A DNA stretch of 50,049 bases from JALZHR01 sp036389695 (GTDB lineage Bacteria; Acidobacteriota; Blastocatellia; Pyrinomonadales; Pyrinomonadaceae), in assembly GCA_036389695.1 (NCBI GenBank), contig DASVWG010000033.1, positions 1 to 50,049 on the forward strand. The letters are read 5' to 3'. The position numbers were made by a program, and so were the translations under genes. Shown here in pieces: positions 8,916 to 17,983 of this stretch. The notes under the pieces are model-generated. The model worked only from the letters and a program-made list of their open reading frames with translations. It ran no database searches and was not told where the DNA came from. How positions within the stretch are numbered: the first letter of the stretch is position 1; every line of letters begins with the position of its first letter.

Positions 8916-9023
8916 ATGCAAAATGCAAAGTGCAAAATGCAAAATATTAGGATTTAAGATTCAGGATTTGGAATTAAAATCGATTCCTGCATTTTGCATT
9001 TTGCACTTTGCATTTTGCATTTT
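8916..9023. repeat. short-word inverted repeat (AAAATGC family)
   Basis: Iterated TGCAAAATGCAAAG-type words at 8916-8945 and the reverse complement at 8988-9023 around an AT-rich centre. It fills the gap between the jelly-roll gene and the GH43 gene. The same words occur at 31752-31835 and 49940-50010. It extends the apparent reading frame of the GH43 gene with a spurious start. Confidence 0.85.
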
Positions 9024-9029
9024 CGACGT

Positions 9030-9743
9030 TTATTTCGCCACCACGACGCGTGCCGCGCTCCAATTATTTTCCGACGAGCCGTAGCCGTAAAGCATCAAAT
9101 GAAAAGACTTCGGCATATTTTTAATCGTTTTGGTCAACCCGACCTGCGCGTCTTCCGGACGACCGTCGGCGCTGTTGATGATGAACAGAAATTCGTCGCC
9201 GCGACGGACGACCGACAGAACCGGATTTTTCATTTTTGTGCCGAGATTGCGGTTGTCGAGCCGCTCGCCGCGACCGTCCGTCACCGCCCACGCTTCAAAC
9301 GTGTTTTCGCTCGTCAGAATCCATTCGATACGATTTCGCCCGGAACCGTCGAACAGAATCGTCAGCGCCGCGAAACCGATGTTCGAAGCCTTGCTGCCCG
9401 GTTCGGGATAAGCCGCGCCGACTTTGGCGACGTGCGCTTCGGCGATAAAACGGTCGCTGCTGAAGGTTTTCACGCTGCGGATTCCGGCGCGCGTTTTGCT
9501 GACGCTGCGGATGCGGACTTCGCCGCCCGTGACTTCGAGCTTGCCGCCGCTCGCGCCTTCAAAAGAAAATTTTTCCCATTTCGTTTCGTCTAATTTTTCG
9601 CCCGAAAAATCGTCCGTCCATTCTTCGACTTGCGGCGGCGTTTTCGTCTGCGGCGCGGGCGTCGGCGTTTGCGCCGCTAAATTAATTCCCAAAGCGGCGG
9701 TTAAAACGATTATCCAAATTGTTAAGGCTGACTTCTTTTTCAT
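9030..9743 (-). CDS. secreted concanavalin-A-like (jelly-roll) domain protein
   Basis: 237 aa with a signal peptide ending 'LGINLAAQ' and a Pro/Thr-rich linker. The body starts 'EEWTDDFSGEKLDETKWEKF', a common opening of laminin-G/GH16-like or DUF1080-like sandwich domains in secreted carbohydrate-active proteins. No catalytic acid pair is evident, so a carbohydrate-binding or accessory role is more likely. AGAGG precedes the ATG. It lies in the sugar operon 10 bp from the TPR gene. Confidence 0.7.
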   Translation of the reverse strand: MKKKSALTIWIIVLTAALGINLAAQTPTPAPQTKTPPQVEEWTDDFSGEKLDETKWEKFSFEGASGGKLEVTGGEVRIRSVSKTRAGIRSVKTFSSDRFIAEAHVAKVGAAYPEPGSKASNIGFAALTILFDGSGRNRIEWILTSENTFEAWAVTDGRGERLDNRNLGTKMKNPVLSVVRRGDEFLFIINSADGRPEDAQVGLTKTIKNMPKSFHLMLYGYGSSENNWSAARVVVAK

Positions 9744-9753
9744 AAAACCTCTT

Positions 9754-11382
9754 TTAAAACTGCACGTTTGCCAGACGCCGGACGAGCTCCTGGCGCGTGG
9801 CTTCCTTCTGCGCGGTCTGCGTTTCGTTTAATTTTTTATATTTTTCAAAAGCCGCTTTCGATTCGTCCGTGCGTTTCAGACGCGCCAGCGCGCGACCTAA
9901 CTGGTAATGCGCTTCGGCTGAATCGGGCGCGTAGCGAACGCTTTGTTCAAATTCAATTAACGCTTTCTGCCAATCTTCGGCGCGCGCGTAAAGCTTTCCG
10001 AGCGCGACGTGCGCCTGCGCGAGTTTTTCGTCCAGAGCGACCGCGCGCACGAGATGTTTCTGAATCAGCGCCGTATCGCTGGTCGGAATTTTCAAAAGCG
10101 TGTCGGCGACGAGATAATGCAGAATCGCGTTTTTCTCCTCGACGGCGAGCGCGCGCTCGTAGCTTTTGACCGCTTCCGCGTATTGCGCCTGCTCGACCTG
10201 CGAAGTCGCCATATACGCCAGCGCCGGAACGCTCTTCGGCTCGATTTGCAAAACCCGCTCGAAAGATTTTCGGGCATCGACGGACTTGCCGTCCATCTGC
10301 TGCGCGATGCCGAGCACGAGCCAGATTCGCGGCGAATTCGGAAATTCTTTGAGCGCTTCGTTTAGCCGGATTATCGCCGCCGCCGGAGCTTTCGAATCAA
10401 TCAAAAGCAAGCCGTAACGGGCGCGGTAAAAATCGTTTTTCGGCTCTTTTTCAATCGCCAGACGCATCGCCGGAATCGCGTTTTCCATATAACCGCCCGT
10501 TTGATAAACGTCGGCTAAAGCCGCGTAAATCCGCGCGTCGCTGATGCCGCGAGCGACTGCCGATTCGAGCAGTTTTCCGGCGGCGCGAATGTCTTTCCGC
10601 TGCAAATAAACCTTCGAAAGTAAAACGAGCGCGTTTATATTACCGGCGTCGTTTGCCAGAATATATTCAAATTCCTGACGCGCTTCGTCCGACAGATTGT
10701 TTGCCAGCAGAGCTTTTCCGAGAGCTTCGTTCGGTTTTGAACCGTCGAAGGAAACGGAAACATTTTTCAAGGCGGCGGAATATTCCCTGAACTCTTCGGC
10801 GGCGCGCGTTTTTTCGTTTAATTCGAGAGAAATTAAAATCAGCGCGCGTAAGATTTCGAGGTCGGGCGCGATTGCTTTGACTTTTTCGAACAGCTCGCGC
10901 GCCGCCTTCAGATTATTTTCGGCGACGCGGATTTGTCCGAGATTGACGAGCGCGCTCGGCTGGTTCGGATTTGCCGCGAGCGACGCCGTAAATTCTCTGG
11001 CGGCTTCCGTCCGGCGGTTGAGACGGACGAGAATCGCGCCGTAATTGTTGCGCGTTTCCGGCGCGTTCGGAGCGAGCCTGGCAGCCAGCGCGAAATGCTT
11101 TTCCGCCGCCGCTAAATCGTTTTTGCGGTCGGCGATGATTCCCGCCAGGGTGCGCGCCGCGACGCTGCGCGGCGAAACTGCCAGAACTTCCCCGACAAGT
11201 TTTTCGGCGGCGGCTGGGTCGCCCGCTGCCAGAGCGGTCTGGGCATCATTCAGCTTTTGTTCGATTGATTGATTTTTTAGATTGGCAGGCTTCCCTTGCG
11301 CCGGCGTGGCGAAAGGCGAAAAAAAACACAAACAGCCCGTCAAAATCAAACTGCCGATATATTTTCGCCCCTTATAATACAT
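9754..11382 (-). CDS. secreted TPR-repeat protein
   Basis: 542 aa. A signal segment ('YIGSLILTGCLCFFSPFATPAQG') is followed by roughly 12-14 tetratricopeptide repeats from residue 40 to the end, for example 'NAPETRNNYGAILVRLNRRT', 'AEAHYQLGRALARLKRTDES'. TPR proteins of this type often follow an Oar-type TonB receptor in Acidobacteriota and may assemble or anchor the uptake complex; that role is inference. It is separated from the receptor by an 87-bp gap holding a strong hairpin. Confidence 0.85.
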   Translation of the reverse strand: MYYKGRKYIGSLILTGCLCFFSPFATPAQGKPANLKNQSIEQKLNDAQTALAAGDPAAAEKLVGEVLAVSPRSVAARTLAGIIADRKNDLAAAEKHFALAARLAPNAPETRNNYGAILVRLNRRTEAAREFTASLAANPNQPSALVNLGQIRVAENNLKAARELFEKVKAIAPDLEILRALILISLELNEKTRAAEEFREYSAALKNVSVSFDGSKPNEALGKALLANNLSDEARQEFEYILANDAGNINALVLLSKVYLQRKDIRAAGKLLESAVARGISDARIYAALADVYQTGGYMENAIPAMRLAIEKEPKNDFYRARYGLLLIDSKAPAAAIIRLNEALKEFPNSPRIWLVLGIAQQMDGKSVDARKSFERVLQIEPKSVPALAYMATSQVEQAQYAEAVKSYERALAVEEKNAILHYLVADTLLKIPTSDTALIQKHLVRAVALDEKLAQAHVALGKLYARAEDWQKALIEFEQSVRYAPDSAEAHYQLGRALARLKRTDESKAAFEKYKKLNETQTAQKEATRQELVRRLANVQF

Positions 11383-11412
11383 CTCGCGTCAAACGATTTG
11401 GAAGATTAAACA

Positions 11413-11448
11413 GCGTGAGAATGCGTTTTATCAAACACACTCTCACGC
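11413..11448 (-). terminator. intercistronic hairpin between receptor and TPR gene
   Basis: On the minus strand GCGTGAGA pairs with TCTCACGC, and inside this GTGTTT pairs with AAACGC around a GATA loop: about 14 pairs with a 2-nt internal loop. There is no real U tract afterwards, so it may be a processing or mRNA-stability hairpin rather than a full terminator. Confidence 0.5.
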
Positions 11449-11469
11449 CTCGGAATTACACTGTCGCGG

Positions 11470-14400
11470 CTAGAAAATAATTCTGGCGCGCAATTGAATG
11501 ATTCGATTTCCCGCGCGGTCCGGGTCGGCATTTCCTTCCAGCCCGAAATCCGTATTACTGAACCCGTTCGGCGTCGGTCTGCCGAGAAACGTGTTCGGCT
11601 GCAAAAATCGAACGCGGTTGAAGACGTTAAAGAATTCCGCGCCGAGCTCGAGCGTCACCGTTTCGGTTATGCGCGTTTTCTTCAAAATATTCATATTTTC
11701 CGAAAAATACGGCGATGAATGAACATCTTCGAGAACCGGCGGCGCGTTGCCGAAGAAAACCGACGGGTTGGCGTAATACGCCGCGTATTCGGGCGAGCCG
11801 ATTGCTCCGGGCGGCGTGGTGAAATTTCTCGGCGCGGAAAACGCCGCCGGATTCAGCACGAAGAATCTGCCCGGGAAGTTGCCCGGAACACGCGAATCCA
11901 ACCTGATTGGCGCGCCCGTCAAATTCGGTCGAAGATTGCCGTTGTAACCGGCAAGCTCCAGGAAGTTGCCCTGACCTGAGAGATTCGGGTCGAGTGCGAT
12001 GACCAGCGGCGTGCCCATTTGATACCGGAAGATGCCCGACACCTGGAAACCGCCGAACAGCGCGTTGACCAGCCCGCCGCGGTCGAGATATTTTTTGCCC
12101 TTTCCGAACGGCAGTTCCGCCAGAAAATTAGCGACGAAAACGTGCGGCGAATTAGTCGTCGAAACCGTTTTCAAAGAACTGCGGTCAAACGGATTTTGCA
12201 GAACTCCGGTCAGCGCCGAGCCGCCGCCCAGAATGTCTTCGGACGCGTTGGTGATAAGTCTGGAAAAAGTGTATGACAAGCCGAACTGGAAGCCTTGCGA
12301 AAAACGGCGGTCGAGCTTCGCCTGCAAGGCGTTGTAATTGCTGACGCCCTGGCTTTCCAGATAATTTTCGATATTCGTTCCGTATTGCGGAAACGGTCTT
12401 AAAGCCTGCGCGACCGTTCCGTTAAAGCCCGGAAAAACCGCGCCGGCATTTGCCGGAAGCGACACGCCGACGCTGGCGGCGTAAGCGCGGTCAGCCGGCG
12501 TTAAATCGTTGATATTTTTGGTCAGCAGCGGAAAACCGAGCCGTAGAGTATTGAGCGGAAGCGCGTTTAAGCGTCCGAAATTCGAGCGCAGGCGGTCTGC
12601 CCGGTGCCCGATGTATCCGAGCGAAGCGACCATATTAAAAGGCAGCTCGCGCTGGACGTCGACGGTAAACTGAAGCGTGCGACCGGTTTTGAAATTTTTA
12701 TCGAAAAACGGAATCACGACGCCCAAATCGCCGACGAACTGCGCCGCCGGATTGACCGGCACTAAAGGTCGAAAACTCGATAAAAACTGGTTCGGCGGCG
12801 TATTGCGACCGTTCGGCGTGAACAGCACGTCGTTGCTGTAGCCAATCGTGCCATTTTTAATCGAGCCGTTGCCGTTTAAGCCGTACAGAACCGGCGCGTA
12901 ATACAAGCCCGCGCCCGCGCGAATCACGGTTTTCTCATTAAAGGCATAAGCGCCGCCGATGCGCGGACCGATATTGGTTTTATCTTCGGGCGCGAGCGAG
13001 CGAAACTCGGACCGCAAGCCGCCCTGACCGGCGGCGCCGACAATCGCGCCGCGTCTGCCGATTGCCGGATTGATAACGTCCGGGTCGAACGTGCGGAAAC
13101 GGTCTTTGGCTTCCACGCGCGCGCCGGGCAGGTCATAACGCAAGCCGAGATTCAGCGTCAATTTGCGCGTCAGCTTAATGTCGTCCTGGATAAAATAGCT
13201 CTGCGACATCTGACGAAACGCCGGGTCAATCGAATTATTTTCGGTAAAAGACCACTCGGTCGCGCCGGTAATCAAGCTGGCGACGGCATGACCGCTGTTC
13301 GCCACGCCGTCGCGCGAAGTCTGGTCTTCGTGAAATCCGAAACGTCCGCCCGGATGCAGCGATTGCGTCGCGTTAAACTGCGTCAGGCGAACCGACGCGC
13401 CGAATTTAAACGTTTGCCTGCCGGTGATAAACGTCACGAAATCGCCGAGTTCGAGCGCGCCGTCACGCAGCCGGTCGGTAAAATCGGTCGAGCCGATGTC
13501 GATATTAAAGCGCGTGCTGCCCGCGTTGTTTGAATCGCCGACAAAATCAATCAGGGGAAAGGCTAAATTTGCCGTCGCGCCGCGCGGAATACCGAGCGAC
13601 GAGGTGTCGAACCCGAAAGTAGTATTGCCGTTCCGGACGTCGGTAAACGTGTAGCCGAGATTAAAGTGGTTGAGCAGATTCGCCGAGATTGTATAATCGT
13701 GCTGAATGCGCCCGATATTCGACCGGAACGTTTGTTCGAACGGGTCGAAAGCGTTGGTAAACGGGAGCGGCAAAATCGGCGGCGGTCCGAGCGAGGCTAT
13801 TCTTTCGTTGTCGCGCCGCGAATAGCTGACGGTCAGACGCTGTTTGCTGGTCAGAATAAAATCGGTTTTCACCGTAATTTGGTTGGAAACATTCGGCACC
13901 TGCACGGACGACGCGTAATTGTTATGCACGCCCGGACGATTCGGCAGCGGGAAAAACTGCAAAATGGCAAAGCCAGCCGGGTCAAACGCCGATTGCGGAA
14001 TAATATTTCCCGGAAACTGCTGGCGAATGTCTGACGGCTGGCGCGGGTCGTAAATTCGCACGCCGTTCGGACCAAATTGCGCCAAAACCGCCGGGTCGGT
14101 TAAAAACTCGCTGAAATCGCCGAGCCGCATTTTTGCGGTCGGCACGGTCGTCAAAGCATTGAAGCCCTGAATAAAACGATAGCCTTCGTAATTGAAAAAG
14201 AAAAAGGCGCGGTCTTTCAGGCTGCGCAGAAAGCCGCCCGGCGTGCCTTCTCCGAAGTTTGGAATATAAATCGGTCCGCCGATGTTAAAGCCGTAGTTAT
14301 TCTGATTATCGCGGTTGCGCTTGAAGCCCTGCGCATTGTTGACGAGCGTATTGGCGTTTAAAACTTCATTGCGCAAAAGGTCGTAAGCTTCGCCGTGAAA

Positions 14401-15165
14401 TTCGTTGCTTCCGGACTTCAAGGTAAAGTTGACGACGCCGCCCGACGAGTTGCCGAATTCAGCCGAGTAGGAATTGGTCGAAACCGTAAATTCCTGGTAA
14501 GCATTCGGACCCGGCGCAATCTCGGTAAAAAATGTGCCGTTTTGCGTGCGGCGCGTGCTGGCGCCGTCAATCAGGATTTCAGTTCCCAGAGCTTGTCCGC
14601 CGCTGACTCTGAAACGCGAAGCGTTGTTTGCACCGCTCTGGTCGGTGGTTCCCACGTTACTGTCTAAAAATATAAAGGCGAGCGGCGTTCGCCCGCCGCT
14701 TTCGGCGGTGACCTGAAGCGGCAGCTCGCGCACCTGCCGCTCGGTCACGGTCGTCTGGCGCACGGGCGTATCGGCATTGATTGTCACCGCTTCGGCGTCG
14801 ATGGTCACGACATTGCCGGTAATTTCGCCGACTTCGAGCTTGATGGCGAGCGATTGTATTCCCTGCACGTCGACCTTGATGTTGTCGACGGCGGTGCGTT
14901 TAAAGCCGGCGGCTTCGACCGTCATCCGGTAAAGTCCGGCTTTAATTTCGGGAAAAACGAAAATGCCACCTTCACTGGTGGTTGCTTCGCGGCTTTCATT
15001 AGTCTCGATGCTGGTCAACACGACCGTTGCCCCGGAGATGACTCCTTCGTTCGGGTCGGTCACCGTTCCGCGAACCGTTCCGCGGTCACTCTGCCCGAAA
15101 ACAGGCGCAACACATCCAACAACAAACATCAGCAGTAATATCGCCGATAGTCTTAGTGGCTTCAT
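11470..15165 (-). CDS. Oar-like TonB-dependent receptor with N-terminal carboxypeptidase-regulatory domain
   Basis: 1231-aa outer-membrane protein, probably importing an oligosaccharide. A signal peptide ends near residue 25. A CarboxypepD_reg-like beta-sandwich follows ('GTVRGTVTDPNEGVISGATV', 'GLYRMTVEAAGFKRT'). The plug carries 'QVRELPLQ' and 'RFRVSGGQALGTEILIDGAS', and a long barrel ends in an aromatic residue ('LRARIIF'), as expected of BAM substrates. AAGGAG lies 8 nt before the ATG. It is the promoter-proximal gene of the sugar locus, with about 200 nt of leader. The ligand is inferred from the GH43, galK and galT genes downstream. Confidence 0.93.
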   Translation of the reverse strand: MKPLRLSAILLLMFVVGCVAPVFGQSDRGTVRGTVTDPNEGVISGATVVLTSIETNESREATTSEGGIFVFPEIKAGLYRMTVEAAGFKRTAVDNIKVDVQGIQSLAIKLEVGEITGNVVTIDAEAVTINADTPVRQTTVTERQVRELPLQVTAESGGRTPLAFIFLDSNVGTTDQSGANNASRFRVSGGQALGTEILIDGASTRRTQNGTFFTEIAPGPNAYQEFTVSTNSYSAEFGNSSGGVVNFTLKSGSNEFHGEAYDLLRNEVLNANTLVNNAQGFKRNRDNQNNYGFNIGGPIYIPNFGEGTPGGFLRSLKDRAFFFFNYEGYRFIQGFNALTTVPTAKMRLGDFSEFLTDPAVLAQFGPNGVRIYDPRQPSDIRQQFPGNIIPQSAFDPAGFAILQFFPLPNRPGVHNNYASSVQVPNVSNQITVKTDFILTSKQRLTVSYSRRDNERIASLGPPPILPLPFTNAFDPFEQTFRSNIGRIQHDYTISANLLNHFNLGYTFTDVRNGNTTFGFDTSSLGIPRGATANLAFPLIDFVGDSNNAGSTRFNIDIGSTDFTDRLRDGALELGDFVTFITGRQTFKFGASVRLTQFNATQSLHPGGRFGFHEDQTSRDGVANSGHAVASLITGATEWSFTENNSIDPAFRQMSQSYFIQDDIKLTRKLTLNLGLRYDLPGARVEAKDRFRTFDPDVINPAIGRRGAIVGAAGQGGLRSEFRSLAPEDKTNIGPRIGGAYAFNEKTVIRAGAGLYYAPVLYGLNGNGSIKNGTIGYSNDVLFTPNGRNTPPNQFLSSFRPLVPVNPAAQFVGDLGVVIPFFDKNFKTGRTLQFTVDVQRELPFNMVASLGYIGHRADRLRSNFGRLNALPLNTLRLGFPLLTKNINDLTPADRAYAASVGVSLPANAGAVFPGFNGTVAQALRPFPQYGTNIENYLESQGVSNYNALQAKLDRRFSQGFQFGLSYTFSRLITNASEDILGGGSALTGVLQNPFDRSSLKTVSTTNSPHVFVANFLAELPFGKGKKYLDRGGLVNALFGGFQVSGIFRYQMGTPLVIALDPNLSGQGNFLELAGYNGNLRPNLTGAPIRLDSRVPGNFPGRFFVLNPAAFSAPRNFTTPPGAIGSPEYAAYYANPSVFFGNAPPVLEDVHSSPYFSENMNILKKTRITETVTLELGAEFFNVFNRVRFLQPNTFLGRPTPNGFSNTDFGLEGNADPDRAGNRIIQLRARIIF

Positions 15166-15221
15166 ATTCCAACTCCTTAAATTTAGTAACTGTTATAGCT
15201 TAAAATTATAAAAACCGATGA

Positions 15222-15255
15222 AAAAAGAAATTTTTAAGACTCGCTCGTCTTAAAA
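15222..15255 (-). terminator. terminator-like hairpin in the receptor leader (possible attenuator)
   Basis: On the minus strand TTTTAAGAC and GTCTTAAAA pair around a GAGCGA loop, followed by ATTTCTTTTTTC. It lies about 110 nt after the predicted start of transcription and about 60 nt before the receptor ATG, where premature termination could tune expression. The stem is AT-rich and may be weak. Confidence 0.45.
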
Positions 15256-15349
15256 CACATTTATAAACGCGGCGTTATAAAATTTTTAAAATAACTCGCC
15301 GAAAATTTATTAAATTTTACTAAAAAATTAAGTTGGTTAAGCCTTTACG

Positions 15350-15359
15350 TAAACGTTTA
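15350..15359 (-). promoter_or_regulatory. LacI-family operator candidate
   Basis: TAAACGTTTA is a perfect palindrome with the central CpG typical of LacI-family operators. It is 10 nt downstream of the -10 box, so a bound repressor would block RNA polymerase near +1. The likely ligand is the LacI protein encoded at 3272-4333 in the same locus. Confidence 0.65.
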
Positions 15360-15370
15360 ACTTATCTCCG

Positions 15371-15400
15371 AGTATGAAACAATTTATCCAGCGTTGTCAA
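15371..15400 (-). promoter_or_regulatory. sigma70-type promoter of the sugar-utilisation operon
   Basis: The -35 box TTGACA (complement of 15395-15400), an 18-nt spacer, and the -10 box CATACT (complement of 15371-15376). Transcription should start near 15364 and run leftward into the TonB receptor, with the LacI palindrome at about +10. Confidence 0.65.
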
Positions 15401-15454
15401 TGAATTATGAAAATAATTCATCGCCTCGACGCAGAATTTCGATAAAGGAATTTA

Positions 15455-15574
15455 AGGCAGAAACGCTGGTAGTGATGGAGCGTGTCAAAGTTTAGCAACG
15501 AAACGCGTTGAATGAAATTCAAACATCGAATAATTAATGTTGAAACACGCTCCATAACTGTCGCGTTTCTGCCT
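15455..15574. repeat. palindromic element family A, copy 1
   Basis: Terminal inverted arms read GGCAGAAACGC... and the reverse complement of the right arm is GGCAGAAACGCGACAGTTAT. Copies lie at 43044-43118 and 48011-48129. This one ends 14 bp from the stop codon of the CRTAC1-like gene, with a centre unlike the other copies. MITE- or REP-like, possibly acting as a terminator. Confidence 0.8.
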
Positions 15575-15587
15575 GTGTTTTTTAGCT

Positions 15588-17405
15588 CTATTTTGTAATT
15601 ACGCCTCTGCCTTCGCCGATAAAAATCTCGCGGTCGACGCCGGAAATGTTTACCGTTTCAACACTTCCGCCCGCCCATCGAATTTCCAGCTTGTCGATTT
15701 TTTCCGCCGCGCCGAGCCCGATGCGAACGCGCCGGTCGGACTGCGAAGCGTAGCTCGCGCCGCTGAAAACGTCGAAACGCTGACGCAAAGTTCCAACTGT
15801 CACAAAAACAATCGAGCCTGTAGCGTCGCGCGGCGTTTTTTTCGTCACATCGCCGACGAGCTTCAGAGAAAGCCAGTGATTTCTCGACGCCGTGACGTTT
15901 CGCAGGAGCGTCGGCGCGGAATCCAGATTATTAATCACCGCGTCTTCGCGCCCGTCGCCGTCAAAATCTCCGGTTGCCAAGCCCCGCGCCGGAAGCGCAA
16001 TTGATAAGCCGCTGTTCGGCGCGGCGGCGACGCGTTCAAAGCCGACCAATTTTGTTTTCGCGTCCCATTGCTTATTGCGAAAAAGCAGAAGTTGCTGCGC
16101 GTAGCTCGTGCCCCATTGAAAATTATCGACCGTCGGGTAAATGTGACCGTTGGCGACGAAAATATCTTTCCAGCCGTCGTTGTCGAAATCGAAAAACACG
16201 GTTCCCCAGCCGAGAAACGGAATCGTCGCTTCGCCCAAGCCGGTCTGGAAAGTAACGTCCGTGAAGTTCGCGTCGCCGTCGTTGCGATACAGCGTGTTCG
16301 AGTCGTCGGAAAAATTAGTAATGTGAAAATCGACGCGCCCGTCGTTGTCGTAATCGCCGACCGCCAAGCCCATCCCGGCTTGCTCGCGCCCGTTTTCATT
16401 CAGCGCCAAGCCCGAAGCGTAGCCGGTTTCTTCAAACGTGCCGTCACCTTTATTTATATATAATTGGTTCGGCGTCGAATCGTTGACGACCAGCAAATCC
16501 AAATCCCTGTCGTCGTCGACGTCGACGAAAACCGATGAAAACCCGTAATATTTTCCTTCGTCCGTCACGCCCGCCTTTTCCGAAACGTCTTCAAACGTGC
16601 CGTCGGCTTTCTGCCTGAAAAGACGGTCTTTCGCGCCCGGAAGCCCTCGCGGACCGCACATCGTCGGCTGCCCGCGAAACTGGCAGAAATTTCTCCCGAC
16701 GTTTCCGTTTTTCGCAATATCCGCCGGACTGACGGGCAGTTTCGCCAAATCAAATTCGATATAAGCCGGAACGAATAAATCGAGCCGCCCGTCGCGGTCG
16801 TAATCGCCGAACGTCGCGCCCGTCAGCCAGCCCGAAACGTTTAAGCCGACTTTTTCGGCAACGTCCGTAAACGTGCCGTCGCCGTTGTTTTTATAAAGCC
16901 GCGCCGCGCCGAAATTGCTGACGAAAATGTCCTCAAAGCCGTCGTTATTATAATCGCCGACCGCCGCGCCCATCGCCCAGCGCTCGTTGGCAACGCCCGC
17001 TTTAACGGTCACATCTTCAAATTTCCAATCGCCCAGATTGCGAAAAAGCGCCGCGCGCGGCATTTTCTCTTTCGCCTGCAAAGCATTCATAGTTCCGCCG
17101 TTGAGCAGATAAATATCGAGCTTGCCGTCGTTGTCGAAATCCAGGACGGCGACCGCGCCGGAAACGGTTTCGAGAATATAATTTTTTCCTTTATCGCCGC
17201 CGGTCTGCACGAAATTTTTGAGCGCGGTCTGCGCCGTTACGTCTTCAAAAATTCTCGGTGCACTGGCGTCGGTGATTCCGATTGTGCGCGGCGAGGAATA
17301 CGTGCGCGCGTCGCCCGTCGATGCGCCGCCCGACATCGTATTCTGGGCGCTCGCGCTCAGAGCAAGATATAAAAGCAGAAAAAAAACGAAGCCTTTTTGC
17401 AACAT
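15588..17405 (-). CDS. CRTAC1-like secreted protein: FG-GAP/VCBS repeats plus ASPIC/UnbV domain
   Basis: 605 aa with a signal peptide ('FFLLLYLALSASAQ'). Residues about 40-480 form a seven-bladed propeller of FG-GAP repeats with calcium-binding loops such as DFDNDGKLD, DYNNDGFED, DYDRDGRLD, DVDDDRDLD, DYDNDGRVD, DFDNDGWKD and DFDGDGRED. The last about 80 residues match the ASPIC/UnbV domain ('FDVFSGASYASQSDRRVRIG', 'DKLEIRWAGGSVE'). Function unknown; such proteins are abundant in Acidobacteriota and thought to be surface or adhesion proteins. It lies upstream of the sugar promoter and is not part of that operon. Confidence 0.92.
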   Translation of the reverse strand: MLQKGFVFFLLLYLALSASAQNTMSGGASTGDARTYSSPRTIGITDASAPRIFEDVTAQTALKNFVQTGGDKGKNYILETVSGAVAVLDFDNDGKLDIYLLNGGTMNALQAKEKMPRAALFRNLGDWKFEDVTVKAGVANERWAMGAAVGDYNNDGFEDIFVSNFGAARLYKNNGDGTFTDVAEKVGLNVSGWLTGATFGDYDRDGRLDLFVPAYIEFDLAKLPVSPADIAKNGNVGRNFCQFRGQPTMCGPRGLPGAKDRLFRQKADGTFEDVSEKAGVTDEGKYYGFSSVFVDVDDDRDLDLLVVNDSTPNQLYINKGDGTFEETGYASGLALNENGREQAGMGLAVGDYDNDGRVDFHITNFSDDSNTLYRNDGDANFTDVTFQTGLGEATIPFLGWGTVFFDFDNDGWKDIFVANGHIYPTVDNFQWGTSYAQQLLLFRNKQWDAKTKLVGFERVAAAPNSGLSIALPARGLATGDFDGDGREDAVINNLDSAPTLLRNVTASRNHWLSLKLVGDVTKKTPRDATGSIVFVTVGTLRQRFDVFSGASYASQSDRRVRIGLGAAEKIDKLEIRWAGGSVETVNISGVDREIFIGEGRGVITK

Positions 17406-17467
17406 AAAACCAGGTAACTATACCCTCACCGCAGGTAACGAAAAATTTCTCAAATAGAGAAAAAATA

Positions 17468-17492
17468 GTATCATACTGAGCAAGTATGATAC
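17468..17492. promoter_or_regulatory. inverted repeat overlapping an ORF start, operator candidate
   Basis: GTATCATAC and GTATGATAC are perfect 9-bp arms 7 bp apart. The right arm contains the ATG of the rightward ORF at 17486, and the site lies 63 bp upstream of the leftward CRTAC1-like gene, so it could be an operator for either. Confidence 0.4.
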
Positions 17493-17878
17493 GAAATAAA
17501 ATTACAAAAAAAGAATGTTCTTTATATTCCAAACCTGAAACAGACGAGTATCAAGTTTTAGGAAAAGGCTTTTGCGTTGATGATGAATATTTGATAGTTG
17601 CCGCAGATGTAATTAACTCTGCTAAGACAAATAATCACAGAGTCATTTACGCGAAGTGGAATGAAGAATAAATACCTTTTAATTCTGGTGATTGGCTATT
17701 TCTAAAAGATAATCGCCTTGATATAGGTATCGCAAAATTAATGGGAAAAACACAAGAAACCAATACAAAAAAAGATGTAAAATCTGAGAAAATTTTTACG
17801 CAAGATGATTTTCAAAACGCTTTGAAAAAAGTTAGCAGGAAAGTTTCACCTGAGAAAGAAAAGAAAGATTTGAAATGA
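17486..17878 (+). pseudogene. stop-interrupted ORF, possibly degenerate trypsin-like protease domain
   Basis: A 61-codon ORF ends at TAA (17669-17671), but the same frame then continues open for 68 codons to a TGA at 17876. The two parts read as one protein: 'LGKGFCVDDEYLIVAADVI' before the stop and 'LDIGIAKLMGK' after it. These resemble the 'GTGFFV...LTAAHVI' and 'DIAILKL' segments of trypsin-like proteases, with the catalytic His replaced by Asp; that likeness is by eye only. The C-terminus is Lys-rich. AT-rich unlike the flanking genes, so probably acquired and decaying. No good ribosome site. Confidence 0.4.
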
Positions 17879-17983
17879 GTGATAAGATTTTCAACTCAGT
17901 CAAATCGTTTTGGTATTAATGCACAGTAAAAAAAGGCTCTTTTGCTCTCGCGGGTGTGGGTTGGAAATGGTTAGCGATTAGAA

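Noticed and set aside
17669..17671. A second recoded stop codon
   Set aside because: The codon is TAA, not TGA, and the region is decayed and AT-rich, so a pseudogene is the simpler reading.
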